Below, in pieces: positions 21,601-35,900 of a DNA stretch of 64,000 nucleotides (positions are counted from its first letter, which is position 1; each line of letters begins with the position of its first letter). The notes beneath the pieces are model-generated. The model worked only from the letters and a program-made list of their open reading frames with translations, did no database searches and was not told the DNA's origin. The stretch comes from Monodelphis domestica (taxonomy: Eukaryota > Chordata > Mammalia > Didelphimorphia > Didelphidae), in the NCBI RefSeq assembly GCF_027887165.1, contig NC_077227.1, positions 80,865,430 to 80,929,429 on the forward strand, written 5' to 3'. The position numbers and the translations under genes were made by a program.

Positions 21601-24600
21601 TGGTCCTATAATATAATTGGAGTTTATAAAGCACTACACAGTAACCCTGTGAGATTGGTTGTAATGGTGTTGCCCCATTTTACAGGTCTTTATACTCCAT
21701 ATCCACTTCTCTTTCATGGGATTTATTGAGTAGAAATTGAGTAGAAATGACTGCCATTCCTTCCTACCTCACAATAAGCTCATGAGATAGATGATGCAAT
21801 TATTATCCCCATTTCATAGGTAAAAAAAAGCAATGCTCAGAGAAATTAAGAGACTTGCCTTAAGTTATATATAACTAGCAGTGGTAGATCTAAGATTCAA
21901 ATTCTGTCTTCTTGACCACAAGTCAAGTGTTCTTTTCATCCTGCCCAAACAGGACTAAACTAATTGTTCAGTGAGTTAAATTTGTAATTTTAAGCAATTG
22001 AGTATCTTTTTTAAAAACTGTCTTCTACTTTAGGGCAAGGGACTTCCTGCTCCAATCAATGAAAATTCAATCAGGAGGGAAGATAATTTATTTGAGTATT
22101 TGAGATCTTAAGTGACTAACATACTGTCCCCTTTTCTTTAGGTTACTCCAGGCAGCAAAGCAGCATTGGCTAATGTATGTATTGGAGATTTTATCTTGGC
22201 CATTGATGGAGAAAATACCAGCAACATGACTCACTTGGAAGCCCAGAATAAAATCAAGAGCTGTGTAGATGACATAACCCTCACAGTTGGCAGGTAAAAC
22301 CTAGAAACAAACAGAATTTCCATTCATTTCACAGCAATTCTGTAAGTTTTAATGCCAGTGTTCCTTCAACACTTTTCCATTTCCTACTATGTGCCGGGTA
22401 AATTGTGATAAAACTCAATACAAATATTTTAAAAAATAACTAGGCTCTTGCTTTCAAAGAACTTACAGTCTAAACTGAAAGGGTATCCTACTGGGGAATA
22501 GGGTATAACCCATATACAAACAAATGAATTACAAGGTCTGGAGTGATGAGGATAGAGCAGAGTCAGACAAAGTGCTCTAGAAAGACAAGAAGTGGGAGAG
22601 AATATTCTCAGTTGAGGAGCCTCACTTTAGACAGTATAGCCTCCAAATGCCTGACTAATTGGGCTTCCATGATTCTTTCTGTTAATGATACTTGCATTTT
22701 CATGTTATAGTTTTTAGAAAGTAAAATTGATATAATTCAGAGACACTTTTGCTTCTTTTTGAGTATAATTATAGTAGCCTGTATTTCTACTTTAATATTT
22801 TATAATTTATAAAGAGTAGTTAGAAAACTAGTACAACTACCTTCATTCCCTTTGAACAGAAAATGGAACTGAGGCTTTAAAAGGTTGTCATTTGCCTTGG
22901 ATTATCCTTCTAGGGGAGAAAAAGGGAAAGTAGTACTCAAAACCAGGCCTTCTGGGTCCAAGTTCAGAGCTATTCTCACCATACTTTACTACCCTTTACT
23001 CTTATGAGCCTAAAACCCAATAATTTTTTGCCCAGGGTTTATTAGATATTCCCAGCAAGGCCAGAAGTTTACAGTGGAACAGGAACAATACTGAAATAAA
23101 CTAGTACATAGAACAAATAGTCTATCCCTTTTAGCATTTTCATTAAGTGCAAACATGGTGATTAATGTACTTATAAGGTGGAGAGTGAGAAGAGCCTCAT
23201 GGGAACTGCATATGGAATGGTAGTTTGCTCCGTGCTCTACTTCATCTGGGAAGGCTTCTTGGGAATGTGGAATTTTAGGAGCTGATAGAATCACAGGCTG
23301 TTAGAGCTGGAAGAGACCTCAGAGACCAAAGAGCCCAATCTCCTCATTTTACAGTTGAGAAATCTCAGTCCCAGAAGAGAGGAAGCAGCTTGCCCAAGGT
23401 CACACAATAATGACTTGTGCTTTCCGATTCCCTGAATTCTTATATTATTAACATTAACTTGAAATTCATACGTGTTAGTACTGTCCCTCTCAACTAGATC
23501 TGAAGGTCTTTGGGAAGAGATTTCCTATATCTTCTACAACAGGAATGGGAAAACTTTTCTCCTACTCAGAGACCACTGACGTAAACAGAAAAAAAAAAAC
23601 ATAATTTGAGTGCTATAAGTAAAGAACAACCTAATTTCATTGTGGAGTAAAAGGGGAGGAAGAAAAGTAGTTTGAGAGAGGAGGAAATGGATTTCATCCA
23701 TTTCTAACATTGAGGCCAAGTATACCCCAGAGTGATCAAAGAAAGGCATGCATGTGCACAAATATTTATAGCAATTACTTTTATAGTGGCAAAGAATTGG
23801 AAATTAAGGAGATACCCATCAATTGGGGAATGGCTGGATGAGTCATTATATGAACATATGTATGAATATGAAAGAATTCGATTGGGCAATAAGACATGAT
23901 GAAGGGAGCAAAACAACAGAAGAGACCTCTAAAAACAACAAAAAATTAAGTAATCAGTCATTATCAAGGAACATCAATATTTAAGGTATAGGAGCTTAAG
24001 TATTTAGGGAATCTCTACATTTTCTTTTAAGCTAAACTCTTTTTTTCCTATTTATTTTTTTTATTTACATGTAGAAACAATTTTTGACAATTGTTTTCTG
24101 ATGTTTTAAGATTTAGGATGACATTTTAGGATTCAGATTTCCTCCCTACCTCCCTTCTTCCCCTCCATGAGGAGGTGAATAGTCTGATATAGGTTATAAT
24201 CTGATATAGGCTATACATACTTTGCAGAGTTGTTGTGAGGCTCAAATGAGATAATGTTTATAAAGCATTTACCACACTGCCTGGCATATAGTAGTCACTC
24301 TAAATGCTTATCCCTTCCCTGTTTCTCTCCCTTTCTCTGATAAGTATTTCTGCTTTATAGTTTCTAGGATCTACCTTTTACTCAAACCTGTCTTTGAAAT
24401 AATTCTCTGTTGCAGGAGCGAATATAAAATCTGGTCTCCACTTGTGACAGAGGAAGGGAAACGTCATCCATACAAGATGAATTTAGCTTCTGAACCCCAA
24501 GTAAGTAGCAGTTCTTCATCACCAAATTTCTACTCTCCAGTCTCTTTTCTATCTTTTTAAAGCAACAGCAGAATTCAATGCAATAAACTTTTATTAGGCA

Positions 24601-27600
24601 TCTACTTTTTGTTCAGTACTCTTTTATGTCTGGATAGTACAAAGGTGAAAATAAAATTGTCCTTGCTCTTAACGATCTGGTATTCTATTAACCTATACTC
24701 TGGCTATATTCTAGTACCCTGGGAGTACTAGTAATGCTCCTGGGAAGGTTTCTTATCAGATCACCCAAGAGACAATCTGGCCTTTATCTTGTTCTTCCAT
24801 TAAAAAAAAGAAGCCATGAGGAATCTTGCATGGTTAGACCTATAAGAGGCCAAGGGAGAACCATCTTATTTTACAACCTATTCATTTTGTGGATAAAGAA
24901 AAAGAAGCCCAAATAGGGCAAGCAACTTGCCAGAGCCACGTAGTTTCATAGCAGAGAATAAATACTGAGTCTGCTAAATCCTCAGCTTCATATTTCTTGC
25001 CTCTGTACCCCTGTCTTAGGGATGCTTGGAAAGCAGGAAAGAAGATGATAGAACTAACCAGAAAGAGGTAGAGGAGAATAGAGGGGGGTGGGGGGGAAGC
25101 AGGCATGCACACACATGTACACACGTGCACACACATTTATGCATGCATGCAACACAATGCACACATGCACATATACTCACACACCAAAATACAAATAGAC
25201 AGATACAAGCAAAATATAAAGTTTAAAGATAGGTAATAGGGAAACCTTATTGCTGCTTTAAAAAAAAATCCTTCCTTCTGTCTTAGAATCAGTACTAAGT
25301 ATTAGTTCAGAAGCAGAAGAGTGATAAGGGCTATGCCATTGTGCTTGAGTGACTGAGTGACTTGCCTGGGGTCACACCGCTAGGAAGTATCTGAGGTCCG
25401 ATTTGAAACCAGGACCGTTCATCTCCAAGCCTGGCTCTCCATCCCTTGAGCCACCTAGCTAACCCTTAATAATAATTTTCTAGGGAAGTTAATGAATATT
25501 ACACAATAAAGGATAGTCCAATATGAACTCGATTCAAGTAAAATAATTAAAAACTGTTTGAGTAGAAAATAATAATGGATCACATTTCTATAGTATTTTA
25601 AGGTTTTCAAAGTGATTTTTATCACAAGCCACCTGTGAAGCAAATAGGAAACTGAGGCCCAGAAAAATTAAGTAATTTTCCTGTGATAATAAGGGGGTAA
25701 GAGATTTTTTCAAACTCATTTTCTCACTCCTGATTCAAGGCTTTTTCCATGTTCTTGGCCAGAGGTTCAGGACGGCACAAAATAATGAGGTTGAGATTCC
25801 CAAATATCTCATAATTTTATATATTTGAACTGGAAGAGACCTCAGAGTGAGTCATCTAGACCAGTCTCTTCATTTTGTAGATCTGGGTAAGGTCACATAG
25901 ATAGTAAGTGACTGCTCAGGGCCTTGATCTACAGTCTTCTGGCTCCAAGCCTTGGGTCATTTCCCTGTGCCATCTGTTTCATTGTGGCTTAATTGATCCG
26001 TTGGGGAAAAACAAAAATTTTAAAAGATCAATTAATCCAATTCCTAAAGAATCAATTTAGGAAAGAGTCAATTTCTTGGAAGGCAGAGTATGACATTATA
26101 TCCATATTCTATAGCGAAACACTAAAATGGAAATTCTTTCTGTTGTGCTTCATCTTGTAGGAAATCATTCCCTTCCCTGCCCCCTTCTATCCCGTCCTCT
26201 TTTTGGAGCTTGCTTCTTGTTTCTCTGGGTTCTTGCATCTGTTAGAGCAGATGTCAGCTCAGGACAGTGAGGGTGTCTGGAACAATGGTCATGCCCTCTG
26301 CCTCCAATTGCCTTTCTAATTATTATCATAATTAATTTTTTCTTCATGAGCATCTTGATGGCGGAGCCTGTATATTTGTTATAGGCAAATATTTGTCCTT
26401 CTGGTGAGGTGCTGAAGGTCTTGGGTAACTTCTGGCAAGAGCTGTAGTTAATGGCATCAAGTCAGCAGTTAGTACAGACTCTGTGAGTCGAGGACTCTTT
26501 TCTTGAGAGAGGAAGTTTTGAAAACTAATTTCCTCACTTGTTTGGCCAAGTTAACTTTAATTGTGAAAATTACAAAATTTTGTTTAGTATTGGTGAACTA
26601 GTTTTTTGTAGTGATTCAAGGTATTAGCAAGTAGCAAAATGCTGCTGCCTCGCCTCTTCTCAGCCCGGCCCTTGATATGCATGGTAAGCTTGCTTTAAGC
26701 ATTAAGTACATTCCAGAAAGGAATACTTAAAGGAAAATGAGTATTTGGTGTCTGGTTCTATTTTCCCTTTGAATAGCATTATTTAAGAAATAATTTCCTG
26801 CAGGAAAACCATTAGCCCCAGCATGTAATAACAGTTGTACCAGAGGATCCCCAAATTCACTTTAGGGATCACTCTCTCTGTGATTTCATTCTCCACACAA
26901 ACCCTGAACAAAAGTTTAGAGGCTGCATGGGATAGTGGATAGGGGATTTGGACCTTGGAAGAGCTAGGTTCAAATCCTACCTCTAACTCACAAATTGTGT
27001 GACTGTAAGCAAGTCACCTCACTAGTGAGGTACTAGTTCTAGAGCAATAGAATAGAGTAGTAGTTCTGGAGTTCAAAGATTTGGGTTTAAATTCCACTTC
27101 TAATATTTACCACTTATATGGCCTTGGACTAATTACTTCACCTCTAATCTGTAAAATAGAGGCCGTTAAATTTCAATTGCCCCTGAGATCCCCTTCAATT
27201 GTATATCTATGCTACTATGAACTCTAAGCCTCAAAGTCCTGAGCTGTAAAATGGGGATGATTACTTCCCTGTGTATCTCATGAGATTGTTGAGTCAAAAG
27301 ATGAAGTGTATATAAAATGTTTTGGAAACCTTAAAGCAATATCTGTGAGTTATTACCTGGATACCACATATCAAAGACTAGTTTTTATGCATTAAAGTAC
27401 TCCAGGTACTTTTTTTTTTGGATCCAGACCTAAGATTTTTATTAGTGTGGGGAATTTCCACCGCCTCTGAAGATGATTAATTCTACTATATATAAAGAAT
27501 TGCTTGAAGCACTGATAGGTTGAGACCCTGCCTTTGACCCCACAGCTAGTATGGAACAGGGGCATGACTTGGAACCCCAGTCTTGAGCTCAAGGCTGGAC

Positions 27601-30600
27601 CTAGAGCCATAGTGCCTTTCTTCATACAAATACAAAGCTTTATAGCATCATATAACAGTGAAGTATTCTATACTGGTGCTTAAATTTAGTGTGCCTAAAA
27701 TCTTCAGATTAAACAAAGTAACCATGTGTTTTGCTACTTTAAATTTGTTAAATGAAGAGGTTGGGTTCTTCCAACTCAAAATCTCGCATCCTGTACATAT
27801 CCAAAACAGACAAAGGAATTCCATATGTTAATTTCTAGCTGGAGAGATTTCTTCTTTTAGTTCAAGGGCTCGCTTGTCATGATATACTTCCCATAGTCCT
27901 TAACCAAAATCCCCTTTCAACTATTAAAAAAAAGAGTTTGAATGAGATCAGCCTATACATCATCAAATAGGAGGGATAGGGACCTGTTACTTTATATATT
28001 TCTAAACCAACACCCCAGCTTATCTGAAAGGAGAGTCCTTTTACTTCCTTGTCATTGTTGAGTTTCCTTGGAGACTGATAAATAGAGAGCCCAAACAATG
28101 ACATCATCCCTGATGCAAAAGTTAGCCCTGGGATGTTCCTGAATTCTGGGAAGGGCAATGAACACATGAGTAGACAGATACTCCTTTTGTATGTGAAACA
28201 GACACATTCCTGCCATACTGGACTAATTTCACAATGTGTAATGTGATATATCAACCTCTATATCCCACTGACTTCCATTACGATCAAGATTATGTTCCTA
28301 TGGGGGAAATGTTGGCTCCAGGACAAATGAGAGCTGTCCTTCAATCCTGTGCAGCCTGCTGTGCTGCTGGGGGTCAAACCGTAAAAGGGAGGGAGGGAGG
28401 AATTAGAGGAAAAGGAGGCTTGCTGTGGAGGGAATGACACCACTGTGTTCAGTGCATGAAACTCTGGCTGCAGAAATAAGCAAAATTCTCTACTCACTCC
28501 ACTGAAGATTTGTAAATGCTGGGTTGAAAAGTGAGCGGAATGGGACAATTAGGTGGCATGGTAGATGGAGCACCAAACCTGAAGTTGAGAGGACCTGGAT
28601 TCAGATTTAGCCTCAGATACTTCCTAGCTGTGTGATCCTGGGCAAATCACTAACCCCAAATCCTAGTTGACTAACCCTTCCTGATCTTCTGCTCTTGAAT
28701 CAATATTTAGTATCAATTCTAAGGCAGTAGGTAAGGGCTAAAAAAAAAAGAAAGAAAGAAAAAGAAACCAGAGAAAGGCAGATCAATGGTCCCAACCTCC
28801 CTCAATTCATAGTCTGCTAAAAATGGGCACAAATGCTCTTATCAATCACCTGAACCCACAATCCAGTAGGACCTCAATCAATAAGCATGAATTAAGTGCT
28901 TACCATGTACCAGGCTCTGTGCTAAGCATGGGCTGATTTAAAGAAGAGTAAAGACAGTTCCTGCCCTACCAGAGCTTACAATCAGTCCAAATAATAAAAG
29001 GTCTAAATTCTGTATTAAAGAAAGGAAACTTGGTGACTTTCATTGAAACTGAGATTAAACTAAGCATTCCCAAGCTGTTTTTGCCAGAGAGATCTTTTGC
29101 ATTTGCTTCAATAGGAAAGATTTTCTTTCCCTGAAACATATAAGCATTGAGTACTCTTTTTCTGGCTGATTATGTAGTAACTAAAGTGAAATTGGTTTTT
29201 AGGTATGTTAAAAAAGGATCCCTTTTCTTTAGGGTCAGGGGATTTGATTTAAATTTCAGAATATTGGATACCAAACAATCTACCTGTATACTAGTACTGT
29301 GGGACCCATTATTATCATTCAGATCCTGCTTGGATGTGGTGTTTGGATCTCACAACAGCACAGCACCCACCTACAGAGACCCACAAGCAAAAAGGCTCTG
29401 GGAGATCCTGGCTAAGACCGGTCAAACAAACACTGGTGGAACAATAAGGAGTCAAGGTGTTATCTGCTTCTCAGAAATTTGCTTACATCCCCTCCCGCCA
29501 CCTTCTGTGTACTCTTAGTCATACAGCAGTATTGGTGGCGGCACTAACTCACCTGAATACCATCCCTTCTCTGATCCAGGTATTGGCCATTTCTAGAGAT
29601 TTTCTGGGATGGGGTACAAGAGCAGAGATAGCAGCTGTTTACCTCTGCATTCATTTGATGATGTCCTTGAGGCATCCTTATCTAGTTTAATGTGTAATGA
29701 AACTTATTTAGTGACTGAAGGAAGGCAGATTTGTGGAGTAGATTCAGAAAGAACAGTGGTAAGTTTGCAATGTTTATTGCTTATCCTGTGGTTCAATCAT
29801 GTCTGATTCCTTGTGAACTCATTTGAGGTTTTCTTGGTAGAGATCCTGGAGTGGTTTAACATTTCCTTCTCCAGCTCATTTTACAGATGAGAAAACTGAG
29901 ACATGCAGAATTAAATGACTTGATCAGGATCACACAGCTAGTAAGTGCCTGAGGTCATATTTGAACTGAGGAAGATGAGTCTTCCTGACTTCAGGCCTGG
30001 TACTCTATCCACTGTGCCACCTAACTGTCCCCTATTGCTTATCTAAGTGCTCAATAAATGGTTAGTGATTGGCTAGCAGGTAGTCATTTCTTACTAAGCA
30101 CTTTGCTTGCAATTCTGATTGCTGCCACCAGGTGGACAGTGGTGTCTATAAGGTAGTTTAGACACTGCAGATAATTATAATCGGGATTGGTGATTTAAAA
30201 CAGGAATCTCAAACTCTCAGAGTGTTAGGCTGACCAAAGCTCCTCTCCCTGATTCCCCAAGGAATATTATAAAGCCATTATTCAAATGAATAACCAAATG
30301 TGCAAGTCTTTATAAAGAGAAAATTAATTTAGATAGTATAAATAGACCAGTGTGATAACTTTTAAAAATATTTTTCCCTTTTTATATTTAGAATATTTTT
30401 CCATGGTTCCGTGATTCATGATCCTCCCCTCTTCCCTCTCTTTCCTTCCCCCCATCCCACCCCCGAATCCGAAAAGCAGTTCCACTGGGTTGTACATATA
30501 TCATTGTTCAAAACCTATTTCCGTGTTATTCATATCTGTAGTAGTGAAATCCTTTAACATCAAAACCCCAATCATATCCCTATCACATTACATGATCCAT

Positions 30601-32894
30601 TGCATATTTTTCTAATACATTTCTGTTTCCACAGTACTTTCTTTGGATATGAATAACATTCTTTCCCACAAGTTCCTCTGAATTGTCCTGCATTGCTGCT
30701 AGTAGAGAAGTACATTACATTCAATTGTGCCATAATGTATCAGTCTCTGTGTACAATGTTCTCCTGGTTCTGCTCCTTTTGCTCTGCATCATTTCCTGGA
30801 GGTTGTTCCAGTTCATTATTCCTTTCAGCACAATAGTATTCCATAGTATGATAACTTTTTAGCAAACACATGATTTGAATTTGAGACCTTTTCTGAGAGC
30901 ACATAGAATGTAGACTAGAAGCTTGATCAGATTTAAAAATAAGTTAAAATGCAGTCTCCAATGCAACAAAAATATGAATATAGTAAACATCCTCTAGAAG
31001 AAATATTTAAAGATGAAAGACAATTAAAGTCATCATTATAGAATTTAGAGCTGGAGAGGATCCTAGAGAACTATTAATCTAACCTTATTTTATAGCTGAA
31101 GAAACTGAGGTCCAGAGAGAAGTGACTTTTTTTTAAAACACATGGAAATTAAGTGATAGAATTTGGATTTGAAGCCAGGTCTTCTGATTCCAAATCCAAT
31201 GTATGTTTTATTTTAGCATATAAGAGAAATAGAATACTTATGTAGTGTATAGTATATTCACAAAGGACTGATGATCACTTAGTACTTAATTTAATCCAGG
31301 CAGTTGAAAGATAGCCTATAGGATTTAGCCTTCAAAGGTTGCTGATAGGTTCAGTGTTAGAAGCTCACAACCCCCTCAGGTTCTCAGTGGTTTAGAAAGG
31401 TTGTTGACCTTACTTTTCCATAAGCAACCATAATGAAGACCTTTTAGGACTAGGACTCCTGCCTACATACTCCTATCCCCATCCATCCCCTCACTGGTTT
31501 TTCCGCTTCTTATTACCTCAAACATAAAGATAATAATAGAGTCAATGCAGACAGGATTTCTCCCTATGATCTCACGCCTAAATCATGATAATTCATTTAA
31601 TATATAGCTGGTAATCTAACCGTAGCGAGTCTCAGGTCTGGAGTCAGGAAGACTCATCTTCCTCAGTTCAAATCTGGCTTCAGGCACTTACTAGCTGTGT
31701 AAGTACAACTAGCTGACCAAGTCACTTAATTCTGCTTGCCTCAGTTTCCTAATTTATAAGATAAGCTGGAGAAGGAAATGGTAAACCTCTCCAGTATCTT
31801 TGCCAAGAAAAGCCCAAAAGGGATCATGAAGAGTTGGACATAACTGAAAAACTAAGCACAACAGCAATTTAATTGTGCTGCCTGTACTTGGCTTACTTCT
31901 CCTTTCTAATCAATAAGCCTTTAATTTATAATCATTGTCTGCTGCTTCTTCTAACAATTATAAAGTTGCTCTTTGCCACTGATATTACTTATGTCTCTTG
32001 TTTTTACTGTTACAGGTTTGCCTTTCTGAACATTGTTTTTTTGTTTTTTAATTTCTTTTTTGAGGGAAAATTTTATTTAGTCAATTTAGGGCATTATTCT
32101 TTGGATACAAGAATCATTTCTTTCCCTCCCCTCCCCCACCCCTTCCCATAGCCAACTCGCAATTCCATTGGGTATCACATGTGTCCTTGATCAGAACCTA
32201 TTTCCATGTTGTTGATGTTTCCATTAGGATGTTCATTTATCGTCTACATTCCCAATCATATCCCCCTCGACCCATGTAATCAAGCAGTTGTTTTTCCTCA
32301 GTGTTTCTGCCCCCACAGTTTTTCCTCTGAATGTAGATAGTGTTCTTTATCATAGATCCCTCCAAGTTGTTCTTTCTGAACATTTTTTAACAGAATCAAA
32401 TAAAGCAATTTTAGTAACTTTTGTCATGGAAAGCTAGAGAGAGAATAAGGAGAGGAGGAGGGAAGGATTAAGTAAGAGTAATGATATTTCTCTGTGCCTG
32501 GCACATTGTTGTTGTTGTTGTTCAATCATGGCTGACTCTTTGTGACCCCATTTTCTTGGCAAAGATACTGGAGTGGGTTAGCATTTCCTTCTCCAGGGGA
32601 TTAAGGTAATCAGAAGTTAAATGATTTGCCCAAGATCACATAGCTAGTAAGTATCTGAGGTCAAATTTGAATTTAGGTCTTTCTGACTTCATGCTCAGTG
32701 TTTTATCCATTAAACCATCTAGTTCAGTCTGGTGCATAGTAAGGGCTTAATAAATCATCTGTCTTTCTGCCTATTTGTCCCTCTACCTGTTGTTCTATTG
32801 ATCCATCCATCCATTGACATATTCTATCTATCTATCTGTCTGTCTTCCTCTTTCCTTCTTCCTCCCTTCCTTCTTTTCTCTCTTTCAATCTTCT

Positions 32895-32963
<69 letters not shown>

Positions 32964-35900
32964 TTCTTGAGCAAGTCATTCAATCTTGGTAAGCTTCAAT
33001 TATCTCACCTGTAAAGTGAAGGGGATGGATTCTACCTGTAAGGATCATTTTAGCTCTAAATCTAAGATCATTTGAACCTATGTCCAGCCAAACTGAACTA
33101 CCAGCTACTCCCTGAACTCAGTGGTCTGTTTCCCATTGCTATCCCTTTATATAAGTTGTAAATAATAAGGTAACTGTGGGGTCTTTAATGTCTGACCAGG
33201 CTCTGAGCACTCCACAGGGCCTAATTCAACCATCCTCATGGCAGTTAGAAGAGGTTGTTCTCATTTGCTCCTTTAGCCTGGGGAAGTCTTCACATGCTTG
33301 GGGTAGACATCCCCTAAGTCACTGATGGGTGTGAAGCCTGTTGGTTACCCTCAACCTGGTTTAGCTCATCTGCCAAGATGGTTTTACTGGGGTTTGGCCA
33401 CTGTGTATGCTAGTTTCTTGGAGCCACAGATGAGATCTGGATGACAGGTGGACACTGAAGGAGGAAATCAGCCCTTAAAAGGGCTTGGTAAGTCCTCACA
33501 CCAGGAGTACTGTTCTTTCCTGAATACTTGTACACCCCATCACAAGTAATCTTGACTTTCATCTTGAGTAAGCCAGTGACTTTGTACAACTCTTTCTCAC
33601 TTTAATTTGTGCACTGCGATGTCATTTTGGTCCTCTTCAAGTATGAACGACAACCAATTAAATAAATAAATAACAAGAGTAGCTAGCAAGAGTAGCACAT
33701 TGATGTATACAAAATACTTTATAGACATTATATCATTTTATCCTCACAACATCCCTATAAGGTAGGTGCATTATTATCCCCATTTTACAGACAAGGGAAC
33801 TGAGGCAGACAGAAGTGTCCAGAGCAGGATTGAATGTTCTTCCTCTTCTTCTTCCTCTTTCTTTTTCTCCTCCTTCTCCTCCTCCTTTCCCCACTTTCTT
33901 TTCCTCTCTCCTCCTCTTCCTCTTAATTTCTCCTTTCTCTTTTTTTTTCACTTTCTGTCTTAGAATTCATATTAAGTGTTGGTTCCAAGGACGAAGAGTG
34001 GTAAGGGCTAGGCAATGGGAGTTAAGTGACTTGCTCAAAGTCACATCGCTAGGAAGTATCTGAGGCTAGATTTGAATCTAGCGCCTCCTGTCTCTAGGCC
34101 TGGCTTTCTATCCACTGAGCCACCTAGCTGTCCCTGCAGATCTTCTTAATTCCATGTCTAGTGCTCTATCTATTATGCTACCTTACTACTTCCACATACC
34201 TTGAATACAGTCCCGCCTCTCATGTCTGCTTCCTAGAATCCTTGATTCCCTCAAAGTTTAGCTTGGTGCCCTGTTGCTACTGCTGTATAGCCAGATTTCT
34301 AGCTCCTACCTACCCTGGTTATGTTGGCCTGATTGGTGAGAATATTTAATCTGGCTATACCTACCTCACCATGTTTCATAGACATCTTCCTGCCACGTCA
34401 TAATGTTGCTCCTTCTTTCCCTTCACTTGTTGCTTTGAGAATGATATAGGAGGCTGCTATTGCTTCTGGAAAGAGCATGCCAATTGATGGCCTTGTTGTT
34501 CTCACCATACCTGGAATTTCTTAGTCCAAAACTCCATTGTTTGGCCACCATATTTCCACTTCCTATCAGAATATAAGCTCTTTGAACATTATATACAATA
34601 ACTGAAAAATTGTGGGATGATCAAATGTAATCAACTTTGCTACAAGTAGCAATGCAATGATCCAGGACAATTCTGAGGGACTTATAAGAAAGAAGCTATC
34701 CACATCCAGAGAAAGAACTGTGGGAGTAGAAACACAAAAGAAAACATGTGATTTATCACTTGTTTATGCGGCTATGTGATTTGGGGTTTTAGTTTTAAAA
34801 GATTACTCCATTACAAAAATGAATAATATGGAAATAGGACTTGAGTGATAATACATGTATAACCCAGTGGGATTGCTTGTCAACTCCGGGAGGGGGGAGG
34901 GAAAAGGGGAGAGAAACAACACAAATCATGGAAACATGGAAAAACTTTAAAAATTAAATTAAATTTAAAAAAGAATATAAGCTCCTTGAGGGAAGGTATT
35001 GTGTATTTGAACCTGCCTGACACAATGTATGATTTTTCTTTCATTCACTCCTTCAACCCCCTCCCCACTCAGTAGTTAGTGTTTTCTCTTTCCTTAAATT
35101 ACCTTACGTTATGTACCTTTGTATATTTTTTATCCTACCGGTAGAAAAGATGGGCATTCTCTATATTCTTAGAGACTAGCACAGTGCCTGGCATATAGTA
35201 GATACTTAATAAATATTCTGCCGAACTTCTAGGTCCCTATCATCCCACATTTCTCCCCTGTAATATCTACCCCTCAAATTTCCATCTAATTACCCTCTTA
35301 ATTTTCTCAATAAGTATCCAAATATTAAGATTATAAGATCACCATTTTTACTAGAGAAATATGAATTTTATAGGATTTAGAACCTCACGGGACATTAACC
35401 CTAGCCCACAACTGAGGAAATTGAGACCAAGTGACTTGTCCAGGGTCACACAGAATAAATGGAAAGGCCAAGATTTGATTTTAGGTCATCTGATTTCAAA
35501 TCCAGCATTCTTTCCACTATACTACATGACTTTCTTGGTTATTCTGAAGTTGCTTCTTTCTTTGTTAGCAAAACTTTTTTTCTTACCTTATCTTTTCCTG
35601 GCTAATCCATCTCAGTCTTTTTATCATATCTCATTCTGAATAGACTCCTGGCGCTTTTGTTCTGCCCCTGGCATCTGAAATCCCCATGGAATGTACTAGT
35701 GGACAATACTGTTGTATTTCAACCCAATACATTTAGTTCCGACAGCCTCAAGTACTTTCTTGATGTTTAGTACCCAATAAGAAGAATTTTACTAGGGCCC
35801 TTGGGGAGAGGAACAAAAGGGAAATGAAACTTGAGATGGCTGTTAAAGCCTAATTATGATGTGAAACTATGTCAAGGTCCTGGAGAAAGGGTGGGGTGGG

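Larger units (their letters stand above)
33680..34195 (+). mobile_element. MIR interrupted by a SINE-B
   Basis: 33680-33840 'tatcattttatcctcacaacatccctataaggtagg..attttacagacaagggaactgaggcag'. MIR end blocks resume after 34135 ('tgtctagtgctctatctattatgctacc'). Confidence 0.75.

Noticed and set aside
25101-25195. CRISPR-like regularly spaced repeat
   Set aside because: CA/GCAT low-complexity DNA without constant repeat length or spacers, in a vertebrate genome.
29147-29518. 123-codon ORF as a candidate alternative PDLIM1 exon
   Set aside because: No similarity to PDZ-LIM proteins, no convincing acceptor/donor pair, and no family resemblance.
32732-33014. Two overlapping ORFs rich in Ser-Leu
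   Set aside because: They read through the (TC)n microsatellite; pure repeat translation.
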